Below, piece after piece: positions 29,478 through 40,531 of a stretch of DNA of 64,000 nucleotides (the first letter of the stretch is position 1; every line of letters begins with the position of its first letter). The notes under the pieces are model-generated. The model did no database searches and was not told where the DNA came from. It was given only the letters and a program-made list of their open reading frames with translations. A program made the position numbers and the translations under genes. Origin of the DNA: Streptomyces sp. ACA25 (GTDB lineage Bacteria; Actinomycetota; Actinomycetes; Streptomycetales; Streptomycetaceae); contig NZ_JAQKPV010000006.1 in the NCBI RefSeq assembly GCF_028200735.1, forward strand, positions 186,001 through 250,000, written 5' to 3'.

Positions 29478-32400
29478 GGGTGCTGTCTCCGAGGGGCTGG
29501 TCCCACTGGGTGAGGATCTTGGCCTTGATCTGTTCGGCGAGTGCGGTGACGGTCGCGTCGTCGTGGAACTCACGCAGCGACACCTCCACGCCGAAGGCGT
29601 GGGAGATCCGCGACATCAGCCGGAGGCTGGTGAGGGAATCGCCGCCGAGGTCGAAAAAGCTGTCGGTGGTGCTGATGGACTCCCGCGCCAGCAGCTCGGA
29701 CCAGATCGCGGCCACTGCCTGCTCGGTGGGGTCCGACGGCGTGCCGGCGCCGCCCGGTGCGCCGGACCCGGTCCGGTCCGGTTCCGCTTCCGCCGGGGAC
29801 GGCTGCCCGTGGCTGGCGGCCGCTCGCTCGCGTGGCGGGTGGCCCCCGGCCTGCTTGCGGAGCGATCCGACGGTCTGCTCGGGGGCGTCGGTGACGGCGG
29901 TGAGGAGTCCGCGCAGCAGTTCCCCGAGCCGCTCAACCGTCGCCGCGTCGAACACCGACGGGTCGTAGTGGAGCAGCACCGACAGCCGGGCATCGGCATA
30001 GACCACGGCATTCAGCGGGTAATTGGTACCGGTCTCCGCAGTGATGTCCCGCAACCGGAGACCGTGTTCGCGGGCGGTCCCGGGATCGACCGGATAGTTC
30101 TCGAACACCATGATGCTGTCGAAGAGTTCCGGGCCGGTCCGTTCGGGTGCCCACTGGCGGATCCGGCTCAGTGGCGCATGCTCGTGCTGGCGCGCCTGCG
30201 TCTGGTCCTCCTGGATGCGGCGCAGCCAGGTGGCGAGCGGAGCGTCCTCGCTGATCCGGATCCGCACCGGCAGGGTGCTGATGAAAAGTCCGATCATCGC
30301 CTCGATGCCGTCGACCTCCGCGGAACGGCCGGAAGCCGTGGTGCCGAAGCAGACATCGTCGCCGCCGTGCGAGGACAGCAGCAGCGCCCACATGCCCAGC
30401 AGCAGGGTGTTGGGGGTGACCCCGGCATGCCGCGCCGCGGCGTACAGGCGCCCCGAGACGTCCTCCGGGAGGGTCAGGAGGTGCTGGGACGAGGAGCTGA
30501 TCGTCCGCCGGTCACCCGGTGAGCGGTCGTAGGGCAGCGGGGTCGGGCCCGGCAGGCCGGTCAGTGCGGCACGCCAGTACGCCTCCGCGGCGGAGAGGTC
30601 CTGCTCCTGCAGCCAGCGCACGTAGTCGCCGTACGGGTGGCGCCGGACCGGGGCGAAGGGCGTGCCGCCGGCGAGAGCCGCGTACTCGCCGAGCACTTCG
30701 GTGAGCACCAGCATGGCGCTCCAGCCGTCCAGCAGGGTGTGGTGGAACGTCCACAGCACCCGTACCCGGTCCCCGCCCAGGTCGGCGAGGGCCACCCGCA
30801 TCAGCGGGGCCACCGCCAGGTCCAGTCCGCGTGCCCGGTCCTCGACGAGGTACCGGTCCGCGGTCTCCCTGCGCTGCTCCTCGTTCAGCGTGCGCCAGTC
30901 GAGCCGGGTCACCGGCAGTACTGCGCGCTGCGCGACGACCTGCCGGGGCTCGGGGAGCCCGCTGCGCACCAGTGCGGTCCGCAGCACCGGGTTGCGGTCC
31001 ACCGCGTGCTGCCACGCGGTGGCGAGCAGCGCGGTGTCCCCGATGCCCTCCAGGGTGAAGTGGTTCTGCTCCAGGTACAGGCCCCGCCGGCTGTCCATCA
31101 GGCTGTGGAAGAGCATCCCGTACTGCATCGGGGTCAGCGGGTAGATGTCCTCCACCGCGCTGCCGTCGCCGGCCAGCAGGTCCACCGCGGCCTGGTCCAG
31201 GCCGCAGAGCGGGAAGTCCGACGGCGTCCGGCCGCCCGAGCCGGGGCGCACGCAGTGGGCGACGAGGTCCCGCAGGTGACTGCGGAAACGGTCCGCCAGA
31301 TCCTCGAGAGTGCCCTCGCCCGGCCCCTCCCCGCCGGCCGTCCAGGTCACCTCGAACTGCCCGTCGCGGACCGCTCCGACAACGTCCAGCTCGTGCGCGC
31401 CGGGGCCGTCGGGCCGGTGCAGACCGATCCCGCTCGTGTCGCGCAGCGGCCGGTGCTCCGGCGCGGCCCCCGGGAACTGACCGAGGTAGTTGAAGCTCAC
31501 CCGGGGCGCGGGGCCGGCCGGCAGGCCCTCGGCCGTCAGAGTGCGCAGCGCGCCGTAGCCCACTCCGTGCCGGGGGACGGCCCGCAGCTGTTCCTTGACG
31601 GATTTCACCAGGGCTTCCCAGCCGGGCGGTGCGGCATCCAGGGCCACGGGGTAGTAGGAGGTGAACCAGCCCACGGTGCGGCTCAGGTCCAGCTCCGGGA
31701 AGAGATCCTCCCGGCCGTGCCCCTCCAGGGCGATCACCACGCGATCCCGGCCCGTCCACTCGGCCAGGGTGCGGGTGAGTGCGCTCAGCAGCAGGTCGTC
31801 GATCCGGGTGCGGTAGGCGGCGGGTGCCGCTCTGAGCAGTGCTGAGGTTTCGGCCTCGGTCAGGGAGACGGACGCCTCGGCCGGCCCGGATGCGGGACCG
31901 CCGACGGCGCCGTCCCGGGGGAGCGGGGGGTCGGTGTGCCGGGCGATCTCCGCCCAGTACTCCCGTTCCTCCTCGAACCCGCCGTCCAGGGCGTGGCGGT
32001 GCAGCCGCCGGGCCCATTCCCGGAAGGAGCCGGCCGGCTGCTCCAGGGTGATGGCGGCGCCCTGCTGTGCCTGTTCCAGGGCGAGGGACAGGTCTTCCAG
32101 GAGCACCCGCCAGGACACGCCGTCCACCACCAGATGATGGGCGGTCAGCAGCAGCCGGGCGGGCGTTCCGCCGGGTGAGGTGAACAGCACCGCCCGGAAC
32201 AGCTCGCCCGTGGCCGGATCCATGGCGGCGTGGGCCCGCCCGGCTGCCTCCCGGACGGCTTCCTCCGCCTCCGGGCCCGTGCCGGGCAGGCGGACGACGC
32301 TCAGCACGTCGGTACCGGCCTGCGGGGCGTGACTCTGCCGCCACCGGTCACCGGTGCCGGTGAAGCGGTGGCGCAGCGCCTCGTGGCGCTCCAGTACGGC

Positions 32401-35400
32401 GCCGAGTGCGCGTCGCAGTGCCGGCTCGTCGATGCCGGCGGCCGGCTCGGTCCAGACGTACTGGTTGAAGATTCGGGGGTCGGCACCGCCGTTGAGGGTG
32501 CCGTCCAGCAGCAGGTGCTGGATGGGGGTGAGCGGTGCGTCCAGGTGGCCGGCCTCCGGACGCCCCGGAGCGTCCGGGGAGCCGGTCCGCCGCTCCGGGC
32601 CTCCGGTGCCGGAAGCCACGCGCAGGGCCAGTTCGCCGACGGTGGGCCAACGGAAGATGTCCTGGGAGGTCAGCCGGAGGCCGGCCCGCCGAGCCCTGGC
32701 GACCACCTGGAGGCTGAGGATCGAGTCGCCGCCGAGTCCGAAGAAGTTGTCGTCGGTGCCCACCCGGGGGACGTCGATGACCTCTGCCCAGATCGTCGCG
32801 AGCATCCGCTCCAGCACGGTTGCCGGGGCGGTGTACCCGGCCGGGTCCGCACGGTCCTCCGGCGGTGCGGGCAGCGCTTTCCGGTCGATCTTGCCGTTCG
32901 GGGTGAGCGGCATCCCGTCGAGCACCACGAAGGTCCGCGGCACCATGTACTCCGGGAGGAAGCCGGAAATCTCCCCGGTCAGCGCCTCGGCGGAGACGTT
33001 CCGGCCGGGCTCGGGCACCACATAGCCGACCAGTCGCTGTCCCCGGGCGCCGTCGGAGCTCACCACCACGACCGCCTGGGCGACCTCCTCCTGCCGGGTG
33101 ATCACGGTCTCGATCTCGCCGAGTTCGATCCGGAAGCCCCGCAGCTTCACCTGCTGGTCGGTGCGGCCCAGGTAGTCCAGCGAGCCGTCGGGCAGGCGCC
33201 GGACCAGGTCGCCGGTGCGGTACATGCGGGCCCCCGGCGGGCCGAACGGGCAGGCGACGAAGCGTTCGGCGGTCAGATCCGGGCGGGAGGCGTACCCGCG
33301 GGCCAGCCCGTCGCCTGCCAGGTGCAGTTCGCCCGGGACGCCCGTCGGCACGGGGTGGCCGCGGCCGTCGAGCACGTAGGCGGTGAGGTCGTCGACGGGG
33401 AGGCCGATGGAGATCGGCCTTCCCGCCGTGCTGTCGTCCGCCGGGGCCACCGCCCCGGCGGTTGCCACCACCGTCGCCTCGGTGGGCCCGTAGTTGTTGA
33501 CCAGGGTGCAGGGCAGGCCGTGGGGCGGCCGGCGCCGCAGCGCGTCCCCGCCGACGAGTACTGTCCGCAGCCGGGTCCCGGCCAGGCCGGGCTCGTCCAG
33601 CAGAACCTCGGCGAGCGGGGTGGGCAGGAAGCAGATCGTCGTGCCCATCCGGGCGAACCAGCTGACCAGGGCCGCCGGCTGGCCGAGCGTGTCCGGGCCG
33701 GGCAGATCGATGCGGGCACCCGCGGACAGGTACGGCCAGATCTCCCACGCCGTCGCGTCGAAACCGAGCCCCGCCACCTGCGAGCCCCGGTCCTGCGGTC
33801 CGACCCGGTAGGCCCGCACGTGCCAGGCGCACAGCTCGCTCAGGCCGCGGTGCGGGATCATCACGCCCTTGGGCGCCCCCGTGGAGCCGGAGGTGTAGAT
33901 GATGTAGGCCAGATTCTCCGGACCCACGGTCACCGTCGGCTCGTCGGCGGGCAGCTGTGCGATCTGTGGCCAGTCCGCATCCAGGTCGATCACCGTCGCG
34001 TCGGTGTCCGGCAGCCGTCCGTCCGCCCGGCCGGTGGTCAGCAGGACCGGAGCCTTGGTGTCCCGGACGACGAAGCGCAGCCGCTCGGCCGGCAGATCGG
34101 GCGGTACGGGCACGTAGGCGCCGCCGGCCTTGAGCACCGCGACCATGGCCACGAGCAGTTCGGGACGGCGCTCCAGGGACAGCACCACGGGGACGTCCGG
34201 TCCGACGGCCAGCTCCCGGAGCCGGTGGGCGAGGCGGTTGGCCCGCTCGTCCAGCTCCGCGTAGCTGAGCTCCAGATCGCCGCAGGACACGGCGATCGCG
34301 CCGGGGGTACGCCGGGAGTGCTCGCGGAAGAGGTGGTGGGCCGGTGCCCGGTCCCCGGCAGCCGGCCGCCCCGGGGCGGACAGCAGTTCCCGCTGTTCGT
34401 CATCGCTGAGCAGCGGCAGGTCCCCGACCGGCCGGGCGGGCTCCGCCGTCACGGCGGTCAGCAGCACCCGCAGATGGGCCGCCATCCGTTCGATCGTCGC
34501 GGCGTCGAACAGGGAGGTGCTGTACTCGAACATGACCTCCAGTGCCTCGGCCCGCTCGGTGAACTCCACGGTGAGGTCCAGGACCGTCGCGGTGCGAGGC
34601 AGCGCCAGCCGCTCCGCCCGCGCCCCGGCCAGCTCGGCGATTCCGGCGGGAGCGTTCTGCAGGACCACCAGGGCCTGAACGAGCGGCGTCCGGCTGGGGT
34701 CGCGCTCCTCGCTCAGCTCGTCCACCAGCCGGTCGAACGGCACGTCCTGGTGGGCGAAGGCACCGAGCACGGTTTCCCGGACCTGCGCCAGCAGCTCCGT
34801 GAACGGGATGTCCCCGGTGACCGTGGAACGCAGCACCAGGGTGTTGATGAAGGCGCCGACCAGCCGCTCGGTGTCCGGGTGGTCCCGCCCGGAGACGGCC
34901 GTGCCGACCGCCACGTCCTGCTGGCCGCTGTAGCGGGCCAGCAGGACCTGACAGGCCGCCACCAGCGTCATGAACAGCGTCGCGCCACCGGCGGCGCTCA
35001 CTTCCCGCAGCTCCTGCACGAGCGCGCGGTCCAGAGTGAAGCGGTGGGCCGCGCCCTCCGCGGACCGGACGGTGGGCCGGGCCCGGTCGGTGGGGAGGGC
35101 GAGCGGCTCCAGGCCGGCCAGGCGCTCCCGCCAGTACGCCAGCTGGGGGGCCAGCCGTTCCTCGTCCAGCCTGGTGAGCTGCCAGGCGGCGAAGTCCGCG
35201 TACCGGGCCGTCAACGGGTCGAGACCGGCGTCCCGGCCCTCCAGAGCGGCGGCGTAGAGCGCGCTGAGTTCCTCGGCGACGATGCCCGTCGACCAGCCGT
35301 CGGTCACGATGTGGTGCAGCCCGAGGACCAGCACATGATCCCGAGCCTCGCGCCGGAGCAGCAACGCCCGCATGACCGGGCCGGAGTGCAGGTCGAAGGG

Positions 35401-37605
35401 GCGGCTCACCTCTTCGCGGAGCACCCGCCGCTGCTCGGCCTCCCGTGACTCCCCGCCCGTGCCGGAGAGATCGGCCAGGACGAGCGGCACACACTCCGGC
35501 GACGCGGCGCCGACGACCGCGCGCGGCCGGCCGTCGCGCGCGGGGAAGGTGGTGCGCAGCGGCTCGTGACGTTCCGCCAGGCGCTGCAGCGCCAGCTGCA
35601 GTGCCCCGGTGTCGACCGGGCCGCGCAGCCGCCAGGCACTGTGCACGTGGTACTCCGCGGACCCGGGCCGGAACTCCTGGAGGAACCAGAAGCGCCGCTG
35701 TGTGGGGGACAGCGGGGGCTCGTCCGTGCGCGGTGCGGGCGGGATCCCCGGCTCGCTCTCCCTGGTCAGCCACTCGGGCCGGGCGGCCAGCTCCTCGATC
35801 GTGCGGGATTCGAAGAGCGCGCGGGCCGGCAACGCCGTGCCCAGCGTGGTCCTGACCCGGGTGAGGACGCGGGCGGCGGAGAGGGAGTCGCCGCCCAGGT
35901 CGAAGAAGTCGTCCGTGACACCTGTCCGGCCGAGGCCGAGGACCTCCTGCCAGATGTGCGCGAGCGTCTCCTCCCTCCCGTCGCGGGGTGCCACCAGGTC
36001 GGAGTCCACACTGTCCTGCCGCCTCGGCGCGGGCAGCGCCTTGCGGTCCAGCTTGCCGTTCACGGTCAGCGGCAGCGAGTCCAGTATGCGGAAGGCGGCG
36101 GGCACCATGTGGGACGGCAGCCGGCGCGCGACCGCCGCACGCAGCCGGGAGGGCCCGGGGACGGCGCTCCGGTCCCCCGAGGGAACCGCGTAGGCGACGA
36201 GCCTGCGGTCACCGGGCCGGTCCTCCCGGACCACGACGACGGCCTGGCCGATGCCCGGCTCCCTGGCGAGCGTCTCCTCGATCTCACCGAGCTCGATGCG
36301 GAACCCCCGCACCTTCACCTGGGTGTCGATCCGGCCCCGGTACTCCAGGCCGCCGTCCGCGTCCGGGCGCATCAGGTCGCCGGAGCGGTACATGCGGGTG
36401 CCCGGCGGACCGAACGGACAGGCCACGAAGCGTCCGGCGGTCAGGTCGGGCCGGCCCGCGTAGTTGCGGGCGAGCCCCGGCCCCGCGACGTACAGCTCGC
36501 CCTCCGTGCCGGGGGGTACCGGCCGCAGGTTCTCGTCCAGGACATGGAAGGCCAGGTCGGGGATGGGCCCGCCGACCCGGCTCTCCTGTGCCTCCCCGGC
36601 CGTCCGGCGGTCCAGCACCAGGTGGGAGGCGTGCACGGTGGTCTCGGTGATCCCGTACATGTTGACGAGCCTCGGCGCGTCCTCGGCGTGCCGGGCGTAC
36701 CAGTCACCGAGCCGCCGGAAGTCCAGGGCTTCACCCGCGAAGATCACGTAACGCAGAGCGAGGGCTGCGCTCAGCTCCGGATGCTCGCGGTCGGCCCCCA
36801 GTAGCTGATAGAAGGCGGAGGGCGTCTGGTTGAGCACCGTCACCCGCTCCTCGGCCAGCAGGCGCAGGAAGTCCGCCGGAGACCGGGTCACGGCCTGCGG
36901 AACCACGACGAGCCGGCCCCCGTGCAGGAGGGCCCCCCAGATCTCCCAGACCGAGACATCGAAGGCGAAGGAGTGGAACAACGGCCAGACGTCCCGCTCG
37001 GTGAACCCGTACCAGTGGGCGGTCGACGTGAACAGCCGCGTCACGCTGCGGTGCCCGACCACCACACCCTTGGGGTTCCCGGTCGAGCCGGAGGTGTAGA
37101 TCATGTACGCGGGGGAGTCGGCGAAACGCCGGAAGGCCGCCCCGCCCGGGACGTGGGCGGCGCGCGCCCGCACGTCCTCGTCGGAGTCCGGGTCGTCCAG
37201 CAGCAGCCAGGGAATCCGGGAATCCGTGCCCTCCAACCGGGTGCCGGCCTCCGAAACCGTGACGGCCGCGACGGGGGCGGCGTCCGCGAGCATGTACGCC
37301 ACCCGCTCCGCCGGATATCCGGGATCGATCGGCACATAACCCGCACCCGTCCGCAGGACCGCCAGAATCGAGACGATCATGTCGATCGACCGGGGCATCA
37401 GCAGCGCCACGAACCGCTCCGGCCCCGCACCCAGCCGCGTCAGCCGCGCAGCGAGCGCCGTGGCCCGCGCGTCGAGCTCCGCGTAGCTGAGCGCGTCGCC
37501 GGCGCAGCTGACCGCCGTGTTCTGCGGAGTCCTGGCGGCCTGTGCGGCGAACAGCTGGTCCAGGCACAGATCCCCGTCCGGCTCGTGGGCCTTCCGCTCA
37601 ACCAT
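29464..37605 (-). CDS. Nonribosomal peptide synthetase, modules 1-3 (A-T, C-A-T-E, C-T)
   Basis: The protein has 2713 residues. Approximate domains: A1 15-530, T1 with GGDSL near 572, C2 622-1060 (HHIVTDG near 766), A2 1085-1570, T2 near 1623, E2 1690-2110 (HHLVVDGVSW), C3 2155-2570 (EDIYPLTPMQYGMLFH, HHTLLDG), T3 with DSFFDLGGDSLTS near 2650. It starts directly with an A domain, so module 1 is the initiator and there is no lipo-initiation domain. The A1 pocket reads DVWNIAMVHK, near the Thr code DFWNIGMVHK. A2 reads DAWFLGNVVK, the standard Leu code, and E2 makes it D-Leu. Module 3 has C and T but no A domain: about 55 residues of Pro/Gly/Ala linker separate them. ATG 37605 has AGGGAG upstream; ATG 37638 is an alternative without a site. 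Confidence 0.95.
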
Positions 37606-37667
37606 CTGGAACAACTCCCTCAACGCGGCATCGAGCATGTGATCGAAAGCCAGTCTGGTGAGCGGGC

Positions 37668-37683
37668 ACGTAGGGTTCTACGT
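37668..37683. promoter_or_regulatory. Candidate operator upstream of the NRPS operon
   Basis: Perfect inverted repeat ACGTAG-GGTT-CTACGT, 63 bp upstream of the first NRPS start and about 185 bp before the divergent histidine kinase. NarL-type regulators and ArsR proteins both bind short palindromes of this kind. Which protein, if any, binds here is a guess. Confidence 0.35.
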
Positions 37684-37868
37684 ACTTCACTCTCCGGCTA
37701 ACCAGTGCCTCACCGGCCACGTCGGTCACCCGCGTGCGATCCTCGGCCCTCACCGCACCGCCCGGCCGGAAAGGCTCACTCCGCTCGACGTGCCGCACAG
37801 CCGGCGTCACAGTGGCGAAGATCCCCGGCGGTGCTCCGCCCCCGGGACCGACAGGGAGGACGGTTTCC

Positions 37869-39080
37869 GTGCTGAGGTTCGAAGGTACCGAGGACCCGCG
37901 GGCCGGGAGACGCCCCCTGGCCGAGTGGTGGCCGGGCACCTGGCGGTCGGCCCTGGTGCTGCTCGTCCTGGGTCCCGCGGCGGCCGCTCCGCCAACCGCC
38001 TGGATACTGGCGACCGCCGCCGCGGTCGCGGCTGCCGCGGCGCTGGCACCCTGGCCGGTCCGCCGCGTCAGCCTGGCCGGCGCGGCGACCGCCGCCGCGC
38101 TGCTCTCCGTACTGGTCAGCCTCACCTATCAGGGGGCGCACCACTTCATCGGCGCCTGGCTTCTGTTCGAAATGGCCGCGTTGTGCCTGCTGCTGTGGCG
38201 GGTGGTCCGCCGGGCCCCCGCACGCCAGCTGGCATGGGCCGGGCCGTTGCTCGGCCTGGTGGTGACCCTGCTGCCGCTCCGCCTCACGCTGCGCATGCCC
38301 TACGGCTGGGAGCAGTCCGCCTTCGCGGTGACCCTCACGTTCGTCCCGGTCCTCGCGGTGGCCGCCGCCGCGGCCTACCTCCGGGCGCTGGAGGCCCGCA
38401 GGAAGCGCGCCGTGGCCGGTGCCCGGCGCGACCTGCGACTCGAAGTGGCCCGCGCACTTCACGACTTCGTCGCCCACGAGGTGACAGGTGTGGTGCTGGA
38501 GGTACAGGCCGCCCAAGTCACGGGCGAAGCCCCGGAACAGTTCCGGGAGCTGCTCCAGAGGGTCGAGGAGGCGGGACTGCGGGCCCTGGACTCCATGGAC
38601 CAGACAGTGCTGGTACTCCGTGACCCCGACGCGGCACAGACCGGCACCACCCCGCCCCGGCTGTACGGGCTGGGAGACCTGCCGGACCTGGTAGGACGCT
38701 TCTCCGGTTCCTCCGGCCCCTTACGGACGGAGCTGGAGCTCGACGAGGACGCTGTCGGCCTGCTGGCCCGCGAAGCCGACACGGGCGCGTACACGATGGT
38801 GCTCGAGGCGCTGACGAATGTGCGCAGGCACGCCCCCCGGGCCACCCGGATCGCCGTGCGCGCCTGCCGTGCGGAGGGCGGTGTGGAGCTGTCGGTGACC
38901 AACAACGGCGGCGGGGGCGGAGGGCTGCTGGCCGGCCGGCGTGGGGGCGGCACCGGACTGATCGAGCTGACCGAACGCATCCGGGTCCTGGGCGGCACGC
39001 TCACCGCCGGGCCGTACCAGGGCGGCTGGCAGGTGCGCGCGTACCTGCCGGCGCCGGCGAGCCGCACGTCGCAGCGGTGA
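37869..39080 (+). CDS. Sensor histidine kinase (HisKA_3 type, TTA-containing)
   Basis: This 403-residue kinase has five or six membrane segments in residues 25-175, the dimerisation/phospho-acceptor box ARALHDFVAHEVTGVVLEVQ near 198, the N box VLEALTNVRRHA near 317 and the G box GGGTGLIELTERIRVLGG near 362. This is the class that pairs with NarL/LuxR regulators. The GTG start has AGGGAGGAC upstream. Codon 285 is TTA (38721-38723), so bldA control is expected. It is divergent from the NRPS operon and first of a rightward group with a lipoprotein and an ABC exporter. No regulator gene follows it; the only NarL regulator in the window lies at the far end of the cluster. The signal is unknown, possibly the peptide or cell-envelope stress. 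Confidence 0.92.
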   Translation: MLRFEGTEDPRAGRRPLAEWWPGTWRSALVLLVLGPAAAAPPTAWILATAAAVAAAAALAPWPVRRVSLAGAATAAALLSVLVSLTYQGAHHFIGAWLLFEMAALCLLLWRVVRRAPARQLAWAGPLLGLVVTLLPLRLTLRMPYGWEQSAFAVTLTFVPVLAVAAAAAYLRALEARRKRAVAGARRDLRLEVARALHDFVAHEVTGVVLEVQAAQVTGEAPEQFRELLQRVEEAGLRALDSMDQTVLVLRDPDAAQTGTTPPRLYGLGDLPDLVGRFSGSSGPLRTELELDEDAVGLLAREADTGAYTMVLEALTNVRRHAPRATRIAVRACRAEGGVELSVTNNGGGGGGLLAGRRGGGTGLIELTERIRVLGGTLTAGPYQGGWQVRAYLPAPASRTSQR

Positions 39081-39110
39081 AGCCGCACGTCGCGCAGGAA
39101 GTGCTCCGAT

Positions 39111-39128
39111 ATCTGCCGAACGGCAGAT
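39111..39128. promoter_or_regulatory. 18-bp palindrome upstream of the lipoprotein-ABC genes
   Basis: ATCTGCCG-AA-CGGCAGAT is a perfect 8+8 inverted repeat with a 2-bp centre, 30 bp after the kinase stop and 73 bp before the lipoprotein start. The tight centre and the position before a gene group favour an operator over a terminator; there is no T-run. Confidence 0.4.
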
Positions 39129-39201
39129 GTGCCGCACCCCGCCGGCACGGAAGCTGGAACCCTGCACCGGAACACACCGGTCACCTGCCTCCGGAGGAGC
39201 T

Positions 39202-39591
39202 ATGAACAGGCGCTTTGGCGTGACGTGGACGGTCGCGGTCGTCACCGCCACGCTGGTGGTCATCAGCGGCTGTGCCAAGGCCAGCAACGCGGACCCCGAG
39301 ACGAAGACCTTCGAGTTCAGCGGCGACACCCTCAACGTCAAGGCCAACGACGTACCCACCGACCTCGCCACCTCCGACCGCTCGGACGTGGAGGTCACCC
39401 GCTGGTTCTCCACCGGTGCCGGCGCGTCAGGGGCCAACGCCACCTGGACGCTCAGCGATGACGGCACACTGCACCTGACCGCCGAATGCTCCGGGCTGGC
39501 CAACTGCGACGCCAAGTTCCGTGTCGAGGTGCCGCAGCACGTGAAGGTCCTGAGGGACGGCCGGGAGACGGACCTCAAGGGCGACGGCTAG
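39202..39591 (+). CDS. Small secreted lipoprotein
   Basis: The 129-residue protein begins with MNRRFGVTWTV and a hydrophobic stretch that ends in VVISGCAK, a lipobox with the lipidated Cys at residue 24. The mature part (about 105 residues) is predicted beta-rich: KTFEFSGDTLNVKAN, then DVEVTRWFSTGAG and a two-Cys pair CSGLANC that could form a disulphide. The pattern recalls the start of DUF4097-type beta-helix proteins. It is presumably anchored outside the membrane. GGAGGAGC precedes the ATG. It lies between the histidine kinase and the ABC genes, so it may act as a sensor accessory, or as an immunity protein that binds the peptide. The role is not known. Confidence 0.8.
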   Translation: MNRRFGVTWTVAVVTATLVVISGCAKASNADPETKTFEFSGDTLNVKANDVPTDLATSDRSDVEVTRWFSTGAGASGANATWTLSDDGTLHLTAECSGLANCDAKFRVEVPQHVKVLRDGRETDLKGDG

Positions 39592-39628
39592 ACGGACCGG
39601 TCGGGGCGCAGGCCACGGAAGAGGAAGC

Positions 39629-40531
39629 ATGCTCGAACTCATCGATGTAACCAAGATCTACAAGGGCGGGAAGCGCGCCGTCGACGGAGTGACACTGCCG
39701 ATGAAGGCAGGTCTGCTGGGGCTCCTGGGCCCCAACGGAGCCGGCAAGTCGTCGCTGATGCGGATCGCCGCGACGGTCACCCGCCCGACCAGCGGCCGGC
39801 TGCGGTTCGACGACACCGACGTACTGGCTGAACCGGAGGTGCTGCGCCGCAGGCTCGGCTACCTCCCGCAGGACTTCGGGGTCTACCCCAACCTGACGTC
39901 CCGGGAGTTCCTGTCCTACCTCGCGGCCGCCAAGGGACTGCCCGGCCGCGCGGCGAAGGCCCGGATCGACGAGCTGCTCGAGCTGGTCAACCTCACCGAG
40001 GCCGTCAAGCGCCCCATCGGCAAGTACTCCGGCGGCATGCTCCGCAGGGTCGGCATCGCCCAGGCGCTGCTCACCGACCCCCAGGTGATCATCGTGGACG
40101 AGCCCACCGCTGGTCTCGACCCCGAGGAGCGTGTGCGGTTCCGCAACCTTCTCAGCGACCTCGCGGCCGACCGCGCGGTGCTGCTCTCCACCCACATCGT
40201 CTCCGACGTGGAGTCGACCGCCTCCGACATCGCGGTCGTCGCCCAGGGCCGGCTGCTCCGGCGGGCCTCTCCGACGGAGCTGCTGAGCGGCATGGAAGGA
40301 CAGGTCTGGGAGCTGCTCGCCGACCCGGCCGACGTGACCGCCGTCCAGGCCCGATGCGTCGTCAGCCGAGTCGTCCGCACGGCCGACGGGGTCCGCATGC
40401 GGGTCCTGCACCAGCAGCGGCCCACTTCTGACGCGGTACCGGCCGCCCCGGACCTCGAGGACGCCTACCTGTCCGTCATCCACCGGTCCGGCGAGAGCCA
40501 CTCCGGCCACCGGCAGGCGGTGCCGCGGTGA
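39629..40531 (+). CDS. ABC transporter ATP-binding protein
   Basis: The 300-residue ATPase has Walker A GPNGAGKSS near residue 34, the signature YSGGMLRR near 135 and Walker B VIIVDEPTAGLD near 155, followed by the H-loop STHIVSD. It is of the drug/Na-exporter type that pairs with ABC-2-like permeases. Its stop codon overlaps the permease GTG start (GTGA), so the two are translated together. Context within the cluster suggests efflux of, or resistance to, the product peptide. Confidence 0.95.
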   Translation: MLELIDVTKIYKGGKRAVDGVTLPMKAGLLGLLGPNGAGKSSLMRIAATVTRPTSGRLRFDDTDVLAEPEVLRRRLGYLPQDFGVYPNLTSREFLSYLAAAKGLPGRAAKARIDELLELVNLTEAVKRPIGKYSGGMLRRVGIAQALLTDPQVIIVDEPTAGLDPEERVRFRNLLSDLAADRAVLLSTHIVSDVESTASDIAVVAQGRLLRRASPTELLSGMEGQVWELLADPADVTAVQARCVVSRVVRTADGVRMRVLHQQRPTSDAVPAAPDLEDAYLSVIHRSGESHSGHRQAVPR

